A stretch of DNA of 64,000 nucleotides, taken from assembly GCF_014297365.1 (NCBI RefSeq), contig NZ_JACOQD010000004.1, positions 124,001-188,000 on the forward strand. Direction: 5' to 3'. Positions 36,205 through 44,555 of the stretch are shown piece after piece. The stretch is from Winogradskyella echinorum (lineage in GTDB: Bacteria; Bacteroidota; Bacteroidia; Flavobacteriales; Flavobacteriaceae). A model generated the notes under the pieces. It ran no database searches. It saw only the letters and a program-made list of their open reading frames with translations, and had not been told where the DNA came from. The position numbers and the translations under genes were made by a program. The first letter of the stretch is position 1. Each line of letters starts with the position of its first letter.

Positions 36205-36774
36205 TTGAAACAAGAAAGCCGTAAAGAAGAAATTGTAAGAGTAGCTGCAAAGCTTTTTAAAGAAAAGGGCTATAGTGCTGTAACTATGAGAGATTTGGCT
36301 AAAGCAATGGGTATAAAGGCGGCTAGTCTTTATAACCATATAAAGTCTAAACAAGACATTCTAAAGACCATCATTATTTCTCTTGCTGAAGAATTTACAG
36401 AAGGAATGCAGCAAATTCAGGCTTCTAATGAAAATTGTATAGATAAACTAAATAAAATTATTGAACTACACGTAAAAATTTCTAGCCAAAATATTTATGG
36501 AATGGCATCACTTAATAATGATTGGATGCATTTAGAAGAAAAGTTAGATTATTATCAAAAATTGCGCTCAGATTATGAGAACGATTTTAGGAGTATACTC
36601 AATGCTGGCATTGCTTCGGGAGAGATCGTAAATGTAAAACCAGATGTGATGATGTTTTCTATTCTAACAACCTTACGATCACTCTACATTTGGATTCCTA
36701 AAAAGGAGGATATTAACCTTAATGACTTATCAAATACCTTAAGCCAGATCTTGATTAATGGCATTAACAAATAA
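36205..36774 (+). CDS. TetR-family repressor, probable paa regulator
   Basis: 189 residues: an N-terminal TetR helix-turn-helix (YSAVTMRDLAKAMGIKAASL, about 22-41, then YNHIKSK) and a ligand-binding helical domain. The start is a TTG at 36205, with no suitable ATG nearby. It lies 68 nt upstream of paaE, and that gap contains a perfect 8-bp-arm palindrome just after the paaE -7 box. A regulator of the paa genes that responds to phenylacetyl-CoA, analogous to PaaR, is the natural reading; the ligand is inferred. Confidence 0.85.
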   Translation: MKQESRKEEIVRVAAKLFKEKGYSAVTMRDLAKAMGIKAASLYNHIKSKQDILKTIIISLAEEFTEGMQQIQASNENCIDKLNKIIELHVKISSQNIYGMASLNNDWMHLEEKLDYYQKLRSDYENDFRSILNAGIASGEIVNVKPDVMMFSILTTLRSLYIWIPKKEDINLNDLSNTLSQILINGINK

Positions 36775-36790
36775 TTTAGATTATATTTTA

Positions 36791-36798
36791 TAACTTTG
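36791..36798 (+). promoter_or_regulatory. -7 box of paaE
   Basis: TAACTTTG matches TAnnTTTG exactly. Transcription would begin near 36804, at the left edge of the operator palindrome. Confidence 0.6.
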
Positions 36799-36805
36799 TC
36801 ATGTT

Positions 36806-36823
36806 AACTAACAACTGTTAGTT
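36806..36823. promoter_or_regulatory. Probable TetR operator overlapping the paaE transcription start
   Basis: AACTAACAACTGTTAGTT: arms AACTAACA and TGTTAGTT are perfect reverse complements around a 2-bp centre. It begins 7 bp after the -7 box, where a repressor would block transcription. I saw no second copy of this palindrome in the window. Confidence 0.65.
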
Positions 36824-36842
36824 TCGTTTTTAATTAAACAAT

Positions 36843-37916
36843 ATGGCAGAATTTTTCAACTTAAAAGTTGCAGATATATATAAAGAAACAGAGGACACAT
36901 CAGTAATTACTTTTGATGTTCCTTCAGATTTGCAAAAGGTGTTTTCTTTCAGACAAGGTCAACATCTAACCCTTAAAGCAGATATTAATGGGGAAGACGT
37001 TCGTCGTTCGTATTCACTGTGCTCTAGTCCATTAGATAATAAATGGCAAGTAGCGGTTAAGTTAATTCCTAGCGGAAAGTTTTCAACCTATATAAACGAA
37101 AAATTAAAAGCTGGCGACCAATTAGAAGTCATGGCACCAAGTGGTACATTTGGAGTAGAGTGTAACTCAAAATCATCAAAAAACTATCTATTTTTTGCAG
37201 CAGGAAGTGGTATTACACCAGTGTTGTCAATGATTAAAACACATTTAGCAGCAGAACCTAATGCAACTTGTAAGTTGTTTTATGTAAATAAAACCGCAAA
37301 ATCCATTATCTTTAAAGAGGCGTTAGAGCAGCTTAGAAATAAGTATTTCGGTAGGTTAGAAATTTATTATTTCTTAACCAAAGAGCGTCGAGATATCGAG
37401 TTGTTTAATGGGCGTTTTGATGACGAAAAAATGGAAGTGTTAACAAAAACATTTATCGATATTCCAGATACAAACGAAGTGTTTCTTTGTGGTCCAGAAA
37501 AAATGGTAAACTACGTTAGTGAGTATTTAATAAACGCAGGATTACCAAAAGAATTAGTGCATTTTGAGTTATTCGTAACTGGATTGTCAGAAGAAGATAT
37601 AAAACGTGCAGAGCGTTTAGCACAGCAAGATGTTGAAGGTATTGAAGTTGTAATTGTTGATGGAGGAAAAGAATTTGCTTTCACAATGACCAAAGAGTAC
37701 GATAATATTTTAGATGCAGCATTAGGAGCTGGAGCAGATTTACCATTTGCTTGTAAAGGAGGCGTTTGTAGTACTTGTAAATGTGAAGTCAAAGAAGGAA
37801 GCGTAGAAATGAAAATAAATTACGCGTTAGACGAAAAAGAAGTGTCGCAAAATTTGGTGCTTAGCTGTCAAGCAGTACCAACATCAGATAAAGTAGTTGT
37901 CGATTTCGACGTATAA
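36843..37916 (+). CDS. paaE: Phenylacetyl-CoA epoxidase, reductase subunit PaaE
   Basis: Passes electrons from NADPH via FAD and a [2Fe-2S] cluster to the PaaABC epoxidase. The 357 residues hold an FAD domain (RRSYSLCSSP, about 53-62), NAD(P) domain (FAAGSGITPVLSM) and a plant-type ferredoxin domain at the C-terminus (CKGGVCSTCKCEV; distal Cys in LSCQA). First gene of the cluster, behind a TetR operator. The order E-A-B-C-D differs from the enterobacterial A-B-C-D-E order. Confidence 0.93.
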   Translation: MAEFFNLKVADIYKETEDTSVITFDVPSDLQKVFSFRQGQHLTLKADINGEDVRRSYSLCSSPLDNKWQVAVKLIPSGKFSTYINEKLKAGDQLEVMAPSGTFGVECNSKSSKNYLFFAAGSGITPVLSMIKTHLAAEPNATCKLFYVNKTAKSIIFKEALEQLRNKYFGRLEIYYFLTKERRDIELFNGRFDDEKMEVLTKTFIDIPDTNEVFLCGPEKMVNYVSEYLINAGLPKELVHFELFVTGLSEEDIKRAERLAQQDVEGIEVVIVDGGKEFAFTMTKEYDNILDAALGAGADLPFACKGGVCSTCKCEVKEGSVEMKINYALDEKEVSQNLVLSCQAVPTSDKVVVDFDV

Positions 37917-37924
37917 ATAAAACT

Positions 37925-37950
37925 TGTCATTCCTGCATAAGCAGGAATCC
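37925..37950 (+). repeat. Palindromic repeat, type A
   Basis: TGTCATTCCTGC, a 3-4 nt loop, then GCAGGAATCC. Lies 9 nt after the paaE stop. One of several copies between 37.9 and 53.2 kb. Confidence 0.75.
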
Positions 37951-37988
37951 ACTAATTACTATCAACTATTCACTAAATACTAAAAATT

Positions 37989-38945
37989 ATGAGTGAAGAA
38001 CAAATAAAAAGTTTAGAAAAACAATTCGAAGCACGTATCGCAAGAGATGAAAAAATCGAGCCAAAAGATTGGATGCCAGAAAAATATCGCAAAACGCATA
38101 TTAGGCAAATGTCTCAGCATGCGCATTCCGAAATTGTAGGAATGCTTCCAGAAGGAAACTGGATAACAAGAGCACCTTCATTACGTCGTAAAGTTGCATT
38201 ATTAGCAAAAGTACAAGACGAAGCAGGACATGGTTTATACTTATATTCCGCAACCGAAACTTTAGGGATTTCTAGAGAAGAAATGTACGAGCAATTGCAT
38301 ACAGGAAAAGCAAAATATTCATCCATATTTAATTACCCAACTATAACCTGGGCAGATATGGGAGCAATTGGTTGGTTAGTCGATGGTGCAGCTATTATTA
38401 ATCAAGTACCATTGTGTAATACGTCGTATGGACCATATGCAAGAGCAATGATTCGTGTATGTAAAGAAGAAAGTTTCCACCAACGTCAAGGCTATGAAAT
38501 AATGATAAAGTTGGCTAACGGAACACCAGAACAAAAAGAAATGGCGCAAGACGCTTTAAACCGTTGGTGGTGGCCAAGTTTAATGATGTTAGGTCCAACA
38601 GATGCAGAGTCTATACATACAGAACAATCCATGAAATGGAAATTAAAACGTAAATCTAACGACGATTTGCGTCAGCAGTTTATAGATCAAACAGTTCCAC
38701 AAGCAGAACTAATTGGTTTAACTATTCCAGATCCAGATTTAAAATGGAACGAAGAAAGAAAAAGTTACGATTTTGGAGCAATCGATTGGGACGAGTTCTG
38801 GCAAGTAGTAAAAGGTCATGGACCAATGAATAAAGTGCGCATGAAAGCAAGGGTTGATGCATGGGAGAATGGAAAATGGGTTAGAGATGCAGCAATGGCT
38901 CACGCCGAAAAGAAACAAGAACGAAAAGAAAAACAAGCGGTTTAG
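37989..38945 (+). CDS. paaA: Phenylacetyl-CoA epoxidase, catalytic subunit PaaA
   Basis: Di-iron oxygenase subunit that makes ring-1,2-epoxyphenylacetyl-CoA. The 318 residues fold as a ferritin-like bundle, with iron-ligand segments [14 protein letters not shown] and [24 protein letters not shown] and WRWWWP-like [11 protein letters not shown] are conserved features. It acts with PaaB, PaaC, PaaD and PaaE, all of which are present. Confidence 0.95.
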   Translation: MSEEQIKSLEKQFEARIARDEKIEPKDWMPEKYRKTHIRQMSQHAHSEIVGMLPEGNWITRAPSLRRKVALLAKVQDEAGHGLYLYSATETLGISREEMYEQLHTGKAKYSSIFNYPTITWADMGAIGWLVDGAAIINQVPLCNTSYGPYARAMIRVCKEESFHQRQGYEIMIKLANGTPEQKEMAQDALNRWWWPSLMMLGPTDAESIHTEQSMKWKLKRKSNDDLRQQFIDQTVPQAELIGLTIPDPDLKWNEERKSYDFGAIDWDEFWQVVKGHGPMNKVRMKARVDAWENGKWVRDAAMAHAEKKQERKEKQAV

Positions 38946-39225
38946 TAAAGTTAAATAGGCAATGACTTTTGATTTAAAAATCAGTTAGTAAATAATCACC
39001 ACGTTGAAATGCAGAATAAAAAAATGAAATCGTTAAGAATTTTTGAAGCCTTGGAAAAAATTTAGATTTCATTTTGAGGTTTTAAAACTCTAAAAGAAGT
39101 TTTAAAAATTCCTCATTTCAACTTGAACTTTTGGTTCGTTTTGTTTCAAGACAAAATGAACATAAAGAAAAAAGAAAAAAGAAATATAATTAACAAGATA
39201 CCTGTTTTCACAGGCATTAGAAATT
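38946..39225 (+). other. Gap between paaA and paaB, mostly repeat
   Basis: 280 bp without a gene, much longer than usual inside a paa operon. The 92-bp two-hairpin repeat (39078-39169) fills a third of it. The rest is AT-rich, and a short inverted repeat CCTGTttTCACAGG lies just before paaB. Confidence 0.5.
39078..39169 (+). repeat. 92-bp two-hairpin repeat, copy 1
   Basis: Nearly identical (6 differences, no gaps) to 45798-45889. First hairpin: TTTTAAAACT ... AGTTTTAAAA; second: GTTCGTTTTGT ... ACAAAATGAAC. Four of the six differences lie in the first loop, so the stems are conserved. It lies 56 nt before paaB. Confidence 0.75.
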
Positions 39226-39513
39226 ATGTCAACAAAAAATTGGCCCTTATGGGAAGTCTTCGTAAGAAGTAAAAACGGATTAGAACACAGACACTGCGGA
39301 AGTTTACACGCTGCAGATGAAGATATGGCTTTAGAAAATGCACGTGATGTATACACAAGACGAAGTGAAGGTGTTAGTATTTGGGTGGTAGAATCTAAGC
39401 ACATCACAGCATCTAATCCTGAAAATAATGGCGAAATGTTTGAGCCTGCTCAAGACAAAGTATATCGTCATCCAACATTTTACGATTTACCAGACGAAGT
39501 AAAACATATGTAA
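39226..39513 (+). CDS. paaB: Phenylacetyl-CoA epoxidase subunit PaaB
   Basis: 95 residues, the usual size for PaaB, with the opening WPLWEVFVRSKNGLEHRHCG and ALENARDVYTRR. PaaB is a structural bridge of the PaaABC epoxidase complex. Separated from paaA by a repeat-filled gap. Confidence 0.95.
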   Translation: MSTKNWPLWEVFVRSKNGLEHRHCGSLHAADEDMALENARDVYTRRSEGVSIWVVESKHITASNPENNGEMFEPAQDKVYRHPTFYDLPDEVKHM

Positions 39514-39514
39514 A

Positions 39515-39537
39515 ATTCCTGCGAAAGCAGGAATCTC
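39515..39537 (+). repeat. Palindromic repeat, type A (short)
   Basis: ATTCCTGCGAAAGCAGGAAT then CTC; begins 1 nt after the paaB stop codon. Confidence 0.7.
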
Positions 39538-39552
39538 AAAATTGAATCTAAA

Positions 39553-39604
39553 TGTCATTCAGAGTGTCACACTGAGCGCAGTCGAAGTGTAAGCGATGAA
39601 TCTC
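39553..39604 (+). repeat. TGTCATTC...GAATCTC repeat with GTCACACTGAGC core
   Basis: Shares outer ends TGTCATTC and GAATCTC with the other repeats but has a different interior (CACACTGAGCGCAGTCGAAG). The pattern suggests modular elements with common ends and exchangeable cores. Confidence 0.65.
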
Positions 39605-39615
39605 AACAAAGAAAC

Positions 39616-40371
39616 ATGAAAAACGAAAACTTATACAATTACATCCTAGGCATCGCAGACAACAGTCTTATCCTCGGTCAAAGATTAGGAGAACTTACAG
39701 GTCATGGACCAAGCCTAGAAACAGACATCGCTTGCACAAATATTTCATTAGACTTATTCGGTCAAGTACGCAGCTACTTTCAATATGCTGCAAAAATTGC
39801 AGGAGATGAAAGAACAGAAGATGATATTGCAATGCTTCGTAAAGAACGTGAATACAAAAATGTATTACTTGTAGAACAACCTAATACAAATTTTGCCTAC
39901 ACATTAGGACGTCAGTTTTTATTCGATGTTTATCACTTAGCGTTTTTAAAAGAATTACAGAAAAGTGCAGATTTAACCTTATCAGCTATCGCTAATAAGT
40001 GTATCAAAGAAGTAAGTTATCACGAACGTTTTTCTTCAGATTGGGTAAAACGTTTAGGAGATGGAACAGAAGAAAGTAGAGCCAAGATGCAAGAAGCTAT
40101 AAATGATTTGTGGACGTATACAGATGAATTGTTTCATCAAACAGAAGCAGATAAAACAATGGTAGCAGAAGGAATAGGTGTTGATGTTACCAAATTAAAA
40201 GAAGCCTATTATAAAAATGTTAGTGATTTATTGCTAGAATCTACTTTAGAAGTACCAGAATCTAAATACTTTCAAAAAGGAGGAAAGCAAGGTATTCACA
40301 CAGAACATTTAGGGTATTTATTAAGTGATTTGCAATACATGCAAAGAACCTATCCTAATATGGAATGGTAA
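39616..40371 (+). CDS. paaC: Phenylacetyl-CoA epoxidase, structural subunit PaaC
   Basis: 251-residue ferritin-like partner of PaaA, needed for epoxidase structure and substrate docking. Landmarks are GQRLGELTGHGPSLETDIAC, DLFGQVRSYFQYAA and EVSYHERFSSDWVKRLGDG. Length and motifs match the family. Preceded by two repeats rather than by direct coupling to paaB. Confidence 0.95.
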   Translation: MKNENLYNYILGIADNSLILGQRLGELTGHGPSLETDIACTNISLDLFGQVRSYFQYAAKIAGDERTEDDIAMLRKEREYKNVLLVEQPNTNFAYTLGRQFLFDVYHLAFLKELQKSADLTLSAIANKCIKEVSYHERFSSDWVKRLGDGTEESRAKMQEAINDLWTYTDELFHQTEADKTMVAEGIGVDVTKLKEAYYKNVSDLLLESTLEVPESKYFQKGGKQGIHTEHLGYLLSDLQYMQRTYPNMEW

Positions 40372-40372
40372 A

Positions 40373-40439
40373 ATTCCTGCGAAAGCAGATATTTCATAAA
40401 TTAAAACCAAATGTCATTCAGAGCGAAGCGAAGAATCTC
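40373..40439 (+). repeat. Two palindromic repeats between paaC and paaD
   Basis: A degenerate type A copy (40373-40395, ATTCCTGCGAAAGCAG) begins 1 nt after the paaC stop. A type B copy (40412-40439) starts TGTCATTC, has core AGAGCGAAGCGAAG and ends AATCTC. Confidence 0.65.
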
Positions 40440-40450
40440 ATTTAGATAAA

Positions 40451-40951
40451 ATGACAACAACAGAACAAAACATAGATCAAATCTTAATTCCAATTCTGGA
40501 AAAAGTATCTGATCCAGAAATTCCAGTATTATCCATCATGGACATGGGAGTGGTACGTTCTGCTGTTATTGAAAATAATATTGTAAAAGTTGAAATCACA
40601 CCAACTTACAGTGGTTGTCCAGCAATGGATGTGATTGGAGACGATATAAAAGTAGCTTTAAAAAAAGCAGGATACGAATCCAAAATTGATTTGATTTTGC
40701 ATCCAGCTTGGACAACCGATTGGATAACACCAAGAGGTCGTAAAGCATTAGAAGATTACGGAATTGCAGCACCTTTAAATGCAGAAGCAGATAAAGACGT
40801 GCTATTAAACGGAAAACGATTAGTAAAATGTACTAATTGTGGTTCCACAAATACAAGATTAGTAAGTCAGTTTGGTTCTACAGCATGTAAAGCACAATTT
40901 CAATGTGATGATTGCCAAGAACCTTTTGACTATTTTAAATGTTTAAAATAA
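40451..40951 (+). CDS. paaD: Phenylacetate degradation protein PaaD (iron-sulfur assembly)
   Basis: 166 residues: a MIP18/DUF59 domain (about 8-100; VSDPEIPVLSIMDMGVV, YSGCPAMDVI) and a C-terminal cysteine-rich tail (CTNCGSTNTRL, CDDC, KCLK) that probably binds metal. PaaD is needed for active PaaABCE in vivo, presumably for cluster maturation. Confidence 0.93.
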   Translation: MTTTEQNIDQILIPILEKVSDPEIPVLSIMDMGVVRSAVIENNIVKVEITPTYSGCPAMDVIGDDIKVALKKAGYESKIDLILHPAWTTDWITPRGRKALEDYGIAAPLNAEADKDVLLNGKRLVKCTNCGSTNTRLVSQFGSTACKAQFQCDDCQEPFDYFKCLK

Positions 40952-40979
40952 TGTCATTTAGAGCGAAGCGAAGAATCTC
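40952..40979 (+). repeat. Palindromic repeat, type B
   Basis: TGTCATTTAGAGCGAAGCGA then AGAATCTC. It starts directly after the paaD stop codon. Confidence 0.65.
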
Positions 40980-41034
40980 TTAATAATAGATAGTTACGTC
41001 TTTCGTATTCCCAATGACAAAGAATTTATAAGGT

Positions 41035-41820
41035 ATGAGTAATAATTCAATTCTTTTAAAAATTGAAAACAAAGTAGCGTATATCACGCTAAATAGACCA
41101 GAAGTATTCAATAGTTTCAATCGTGAAATGGCATTTTTATTACACGATACATTAGACACTTGCGAAAAAAACGAAGATGTAAGAGCAATTGTGCTTACAG
41201 GAAACGGAAAAGCGTTTTGTGCTGGACAAGATTTAAAAGAAGTTACAGATCCAGATTTAAATCCAGGATTCAAAAAAATATTAGACGAACATTATAATCC
41301 AATTATCACCAGAATTCGTGCTATCAAAAAACCAATTATTGCAGCAGTCAATGGTGTAGCAGCAGGAGCAGGAGCCAATATAGCTTTAGCGTGTGATGTA
41401 GTTGTCGCTCATGAAAAAGTAAGCTTCATTCAAGCCTTTAGTTTAATTGGTTTAGTGCCAGATAGTGCAGGAACGTTCTTTTTACCAAGACTTATTGGAT
41501 TTCAGAAAGCATTAGCACTAGCAATGTTAGGTGATAAAATTGGAGCTGAAGAAGCAGAAAAAATGGGAATGATTTATAAATGTGTTCCAACTGAAGAATT
41601 CCAAGAAACAATTAATAAGCTAGCTGTAAAACTAGCAAATATGCCAACCAAAGCATTAGGTTTAATTAAAGAATTATTCAATAAATCCATGACAAACGAT
41701 TTAGAATCGCAATTAGCTTTAGAATCTAAATTACAAATAGAAGCAGCACAAAGCAATGATTATGCAGAAGGCGTGGCAGCATTTATAGAAAAACGTCAAC
41801 CAAAATTCAAAGGGAACTAG
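41035..41820 (+). CDS. paaG: Enoyl-CoA hydratase/isomerase, probable PaaG epoxide isomerase
   Basis: Crotonase-fold protein of 261 residues. The oxyanion-hole segments GKAFCAGQDLKEV and AVNGVAAGAGANIAL are present, and ASP-bearing LIGLVPDSAGTFFLPRLIG matches PaaG-type isomerases. PaaG converts ring epoxide to the oxepin-CoA. The assignment over PaaF rests on the D-S-G (PDSAGT) segment and position right after paaD; the second crotonase of the cluster is at 48437. Confidence 0.85.
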   Translation: MSNNSILLKIENKVAYITLNRPEVFNSFNREMAFLLHDTLDTCEKNEDVRAIVLTGNGKAFCAGQDLKEVTDPDLNPGFKKILDEHYNPIITRIRAIKKPIIAAVNGVAAGAGANIALACDVVVAHEKVSFIQAFSLIGLVPDSAGTFFLPRLIGFQKALALAMLGDKIGAEEAEKMGMIYKCVPTEEFQETINKLAVKLANMPTKALGLIKELFNKSMTNDLESQLALESKLQIEAAQSNDYAEGVAAFIEKRQPKFKGN

Positions 41821-41825
41821 ATTAA

Positions 41826-41872
41826 CGTTAGTTCGAGTGATATTGTTTTTTTAGCAATTTTGTATCGAGAAC
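41826..41872 (+). repeat. 47-bp intergenic repeat, inverted partner at 53033-53079
   Basis: Starts CGTTAGTTCGAGTGA and ends TTGTATCGAGAAC, with a small stem (ATTG...CAAT) between. It matches the reverse complement of 53033-53079 over its full 47 bp with about six differences. Confidence 0.7.
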
Positions 41873-41876
41873 AAAT

Positions 41877-42812
41877 ATGAATAAACAAACTCTCATAGAA
41901 GTTCACAACCGAATAAAACCCTTTATTCACAAAACACCTGTGTTAACATCGCAGTTGTTAAATGAAAAAGCAGGTTGTAACTTGTTTTTTAAATGTGAGA
42001 ACTTTCAGAAAATGGGAGCATTTAAAATGCGAGGAGCTGCAAATGCCATTTTATCACTTTCAGAAGAAGAAAGACAACGAGGTGTGGTGACACATTCGTC
42101 AGGTAATTTTGCACAAGCCGTTTCATTGGCAGCTCAGAAATTAGGAGTTAAAGCTTATATTGTAATGCCAGAGAATGCACCTCAAGTCAAAAAAGATGGT
42201 GTTAGGACGTATGAAGGAGAAATCATAGAATGTGAATCGACACCTCAAGCAAGAGAAGCAACTGCTAATAGCATAAAAGAAGAAAAAGGAGCGACATTTT
42301 TACATCCATCAAATCAAGATGAGGTAATTTATGGAAACAGTACAGCAGCAATTGAGCTGTTAGCAGAACAACCAAATTTAGATGTAATTTTAACACCAGT
42401 TGGAGGTGGAGGATTAATTGCAGGCACAGCGTTGGCAGCACACTATTTTTCAAACAACTGTAAAGTTATTGGAGGAGAACCTATGGAAGCAGATGATGCG
42501 TATCGCTCACTAATTTCAGGTAAAATAGAAACTAACGAGAGTTTTCATACCGTTGCTGATGGATTAAGAACGAATTTAGGAGACCGAAATTTTCCAATTA
42601 TTCAAAAGTATGTCGATAGGATAATCCGAGTTGAAGAAGACGAAATTATAAGTGCCATGAAACTAATTTGGGAACGCATGAAGATTATTATAGAACCTTC
42701 ATGCGCTGTTCCTTTTGCAGCAGTTTTAAAAAACAAAGAAGAATTTAAAAATAAAAACATCGGCATTATTTTGTCTGGAGGTAATGTAGATGTGACAAAC
42801 CTACCATTTTAG
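41877..42812 (+). CDS. PLP-dependent serine/threonine dehydratase or serine-racemase-like enzyme
   Basis: Fold-type II PLP enzyme of 311 residues. The PLP-lysine segment is GAFKMRGAANAIL, the asparagine loop SSGNFAQA, and the phosphate loop VGGGGLIAGTAL. Lacks the ACT regulatory domain of biosynthetic threonine deaminase. Closest named groups are catabolic Ser/Thr dehydratases, serine racemase and 3-hydroxyaspartate dehydratase. It sits between paaG and paaH in the same direction, unusual for paa clusters; its role there is unknown. Confidence 0.8.
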   Translation: MNKQTLIEVHNRIKPFIHKTPVLTSQLLNEKAGCNLFFKCENFQKMGAFKMRGAANAILSLSEEERQRGVVTHSSGNFAQAVSLAAQKLGVKAYIVMPENAPQVKKDGVRTYEGEIIECESTPQAREATANSIKEEKGATFLHPSNQDEVIYGNSTAAIELLAEQPNLDVILTPVGGGGLIAGTALAAHYFSNNCKVIGGEPMEADDAYRSLISGKIETNESFHTVADGLRTNLGDRNFPIIQKYVDRIIRVEEDEIISAMKLIWERMKIIIEPSCAVPFAAVLKNKEEFKNKNIGIILSGGNVDVTNLPF

Positions 42813-42815
42813 GTT

Positions 42816-42887
42816 TGTCATCCTGAACTCGTTTCAGGATCTTATAAAAAAGAAACAGTTTTGTCATTCCTGCAAAGGCAGGAATCC
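42816..42887 (+). repeat. Two palindromic repeats before paaH
   Basis: 42816-42842: TGTCATCCTGAACTCGTTTC then AGGATCT (GATCC-type stem). 42862-42887: type A, TGTCATTCCTGC ... GCAGGAATCC. Reading through the second one gives a false N-terminal extension to paaH. Confidence 0.7.
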
Positions 42888-42905
42888 ACAATAAAAGTAA
42901 AGACT

Positions 42906-44060
42906 ATGAACATAGGAATTATAGGTTCAGGAACCATGGGAAGTGGTATTGCGCAAGTCGCAGCAACTTCTGGTTGTACAGTTAAATTATACGATACTAA
43001 TCAAGCAGCATTGGATAAAGCTAAAGCTAGTCTTGAAAAAATATTAAATCGTCTTATTGAAAAAGGACGAATAGATACTGAAGAAAAAAACAGAATTCAA
43101 TCTAATATTTCATACGTCGATACTTTAAAAGATCTAGCAGATTCTAACTTAACGATTGAAGCAATAATTGAAAATTTAGAGATTAAAAAGAAAGTCTTTT
43201 CAGAATTAGAAAGTTATGTTGCAGACGATTGTATCATCGCTTCAAACACATCAAGTTTGTCAATAGCATCAATAGCGGCCTCATTACAAAAACCAGAACG
43301 TTGTGTAGGAATTCATTTTTTTAATCCTGCACCTTTAATGAAATTAGTTGAGGTTATTCCTGCCATTCAAACGTCTAAAGAAGTTCTTGATAAGTCGATT
43401 CAAACGATTTCCGATTGGAAAAAAGTAGTAGCAGTTGCCAAGGACACACCAGGATTTATAGTCAACAGAGTGGCAAGACCATTTTACGGAGAATCATTAA
43501 GAATTTATGAAGAAGGTATTGCAGATTTTGCAACCATAGATTACAGTTTAAAAAGTTTAGGAGGTTTCAGAATGGGGCCATTTGAACTTATGGACTTTAT
43601 AGGAAACGATGTCAATTACACCGTAACCGAAACTGTTTTTACTGCATTCTATTTCGATCCAAGATACAAACCAGCATTCACACAAAAACGTTTTGCTGAA
43701 GCTGGTTACTTAGGACGCAAATCGGGAAAAGGTTATTATGATTATTCTGAAGGAGCAGTAAAACCAGAACCAACAAAAGATGCAGCATTATCTGAAACTA
43801 TTTTCAACAGAGTTTTAGTCATGCTAATAAACGAAGCAGCAGACGCACTATTTTTAAACATTGCATCAGCAGAAGATATAGATAATGCAATGACCAAAGG
43901 TGTTAATTATCCAAAAGGATTACTGGCTTGGGCAGACGAAAAAGGCATCGATTGGTGTGTTGAACAGTTAGATGCTTTATACAACGAATATCATGAAGAT
44001 AGATACCGTTGTAGTCCGCTATTACGAAAAATGAACAGAGAAAATAAAACCTTTTTTTAA
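42906..44060 (+). CDS. paaH: 3-hydroxyacyl-CoA dehydrogenase PaaH
   Basis: Oxidises 3-hydroxyadipyl-CoA to 3-oxoadipyl-CoA with NAD. From the ATG at 42906 it has 384 residues and starts directly with the Rossmann motif NIGIIGSGTMGSGIAQ. The frame opens at 42861, but those codons translate a palindromic repeat (FLQRQES), so I reject them. Catalytic-type HFFNPAPLMKLVEV and NRVARPFYGES are present. The next gene starts at the base after its stop. Confidence 0.92.
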   Translation: MNIGIIGSGTMGSGIAQVAATSGCTVKLYDTNQAALDKAKASLEKILNRLIEKGRIDTEEKNRIQSNISYVDTLKDLADSNLTIEAIIENLEIKKKVFSELESYVADDCIIASNTSSLSIASIAASLQKPERCVGIHFFNPAPLMKLVEVIPAIQTSKEVLDKSIQTISDWKKVVAVAKDTPGFIVNRVARPFYGESLRIYEEGIADFATIDYSLKSLGGFRMGPFELMDFIGNDVNYTVTETVFTAFYFDPRYKPAFTQKRFAEAGYLGRKSGKGYYDYSEGAVKPEPTKDAALSETIFNRVLVMLINEAADALFLNIASAEDIDNAMTKGVNYPKGLLAWADEKGIDWCVEQLDALYNEYHEDRYRCSPLLRKMNRENKTFF

Positions 44061-44465
44061 ATGAAAGGCGAAGCCATTCCACATAAAATGCTATCTCAAG
44101 ATGCATATAGCACTTGGCTAGGAATAGAAATCCTAGAATGCGAAATAGGTCGCTGCAAAGTAGCAATGACTGTAAGAAAAGAAATGCTAAATAGCATGAA
44201 TAAAGCACATGGAGGCATTAGTTATTCATTAGCAGATACAGCTTTCGGGTTTGCAGCAAACACACATGGTAAATATGCAGTGTCTATAGAAACAAGTATT
44301 AACCATATTGAAGCATTAGAAGAAGGTGATTATTTAACAGCAGAATCTGTAATAGAAACCGTAAAGAATAAATTAGGCTTCAATATTATTGAAGTAAAAC
44401 GAGGAGATGAAATGGTTGCACTTTTTAAAGGTGTAGTTTATAGAACTCAAAAAGATTGGGAATAG
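44061..44465 (+). CDS. paaI: Hotdog-fold thioesterase PaaI
   Basis: 134 residues; hydrolyses hydroxyphenylacetyl-CoA type dead-end products to spare CoA. The single hotdog domain has HGGISYSLADTAFGFAAN, with the catalytic Asp of the family, and the family length. It begins directly after paaH (no gap), so translational coupling is likely. Confidence 0.9.
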   Translation: MKGEAIPHKMLSQDAYSTWLGIEILECEIGRCKVAMTVRKEMLNSMNKAHGGISYSLADTAFGFAANTHGKYAVSIETSINHIEALEEGDYLTAESVIETVKNKLGFNIIEVKRGDEMVALFKGVVYRTQKDWE

Positions 44466-44466
44466 A

Positions 44467-44489
44467 ATTCCTGCGAAGGCAGGAATCTC
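44467..44489 (+). repeat. Palindromic repeat, type A (short)
   Basis: ATTCCTGCGAAGGCAGGAAT then CTC, 1 nt after the paaI stop. Confidence 0.65.
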
Positions 44490-44534
44490 ATTAATTGTAA
44501 TGAGATTATAAATTGAAGTAAAATTAAACAGACA

Positions 44535-44548
44535 CCCACTTTCGTGGG
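44535..44548 (+). repeat. CCCACTTTCGTGGG hairpin before paaJ
   Basis: Perfect 5-bp stem CCCAC/GTGGG with loop TTTC. It ends 7 nt before the paaJ ATG, and the same hairpin with the same surroundings (A before, CATAA after) precedes the aminotransferase at 51935. Confidence 0.6.
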
Positions 44549-44555
44549 CATAATT

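Noticed and set aside
36157..36354. 66-residue extension of the rhodanese
   Set aside because: Runs antisense through the TetR start region and has no homology-like features; MGFLDF at 36156 gives a normal single-domain length.
39102..39407. 101-codon minus-strand ORF across the 92-bp repeat and paaB
   Set aside because: Opposite to paaB, a well-supported gene, and its C-terminal part translates the repeat.
42861..42905. N-terminal extension of paaH from an upstream TTG
   Set aside because: The 15 codons translate a palindromic intergenic repeat (FLQRQES); the family starts at MNIGIIGSG, at 42906.
44544..44555. GTG start for paaJ
   Set aside because: It lies in the CCCAC/GTGGG hairpin; the thiolase N-terminus starts at MKEAYIIDG (44556).
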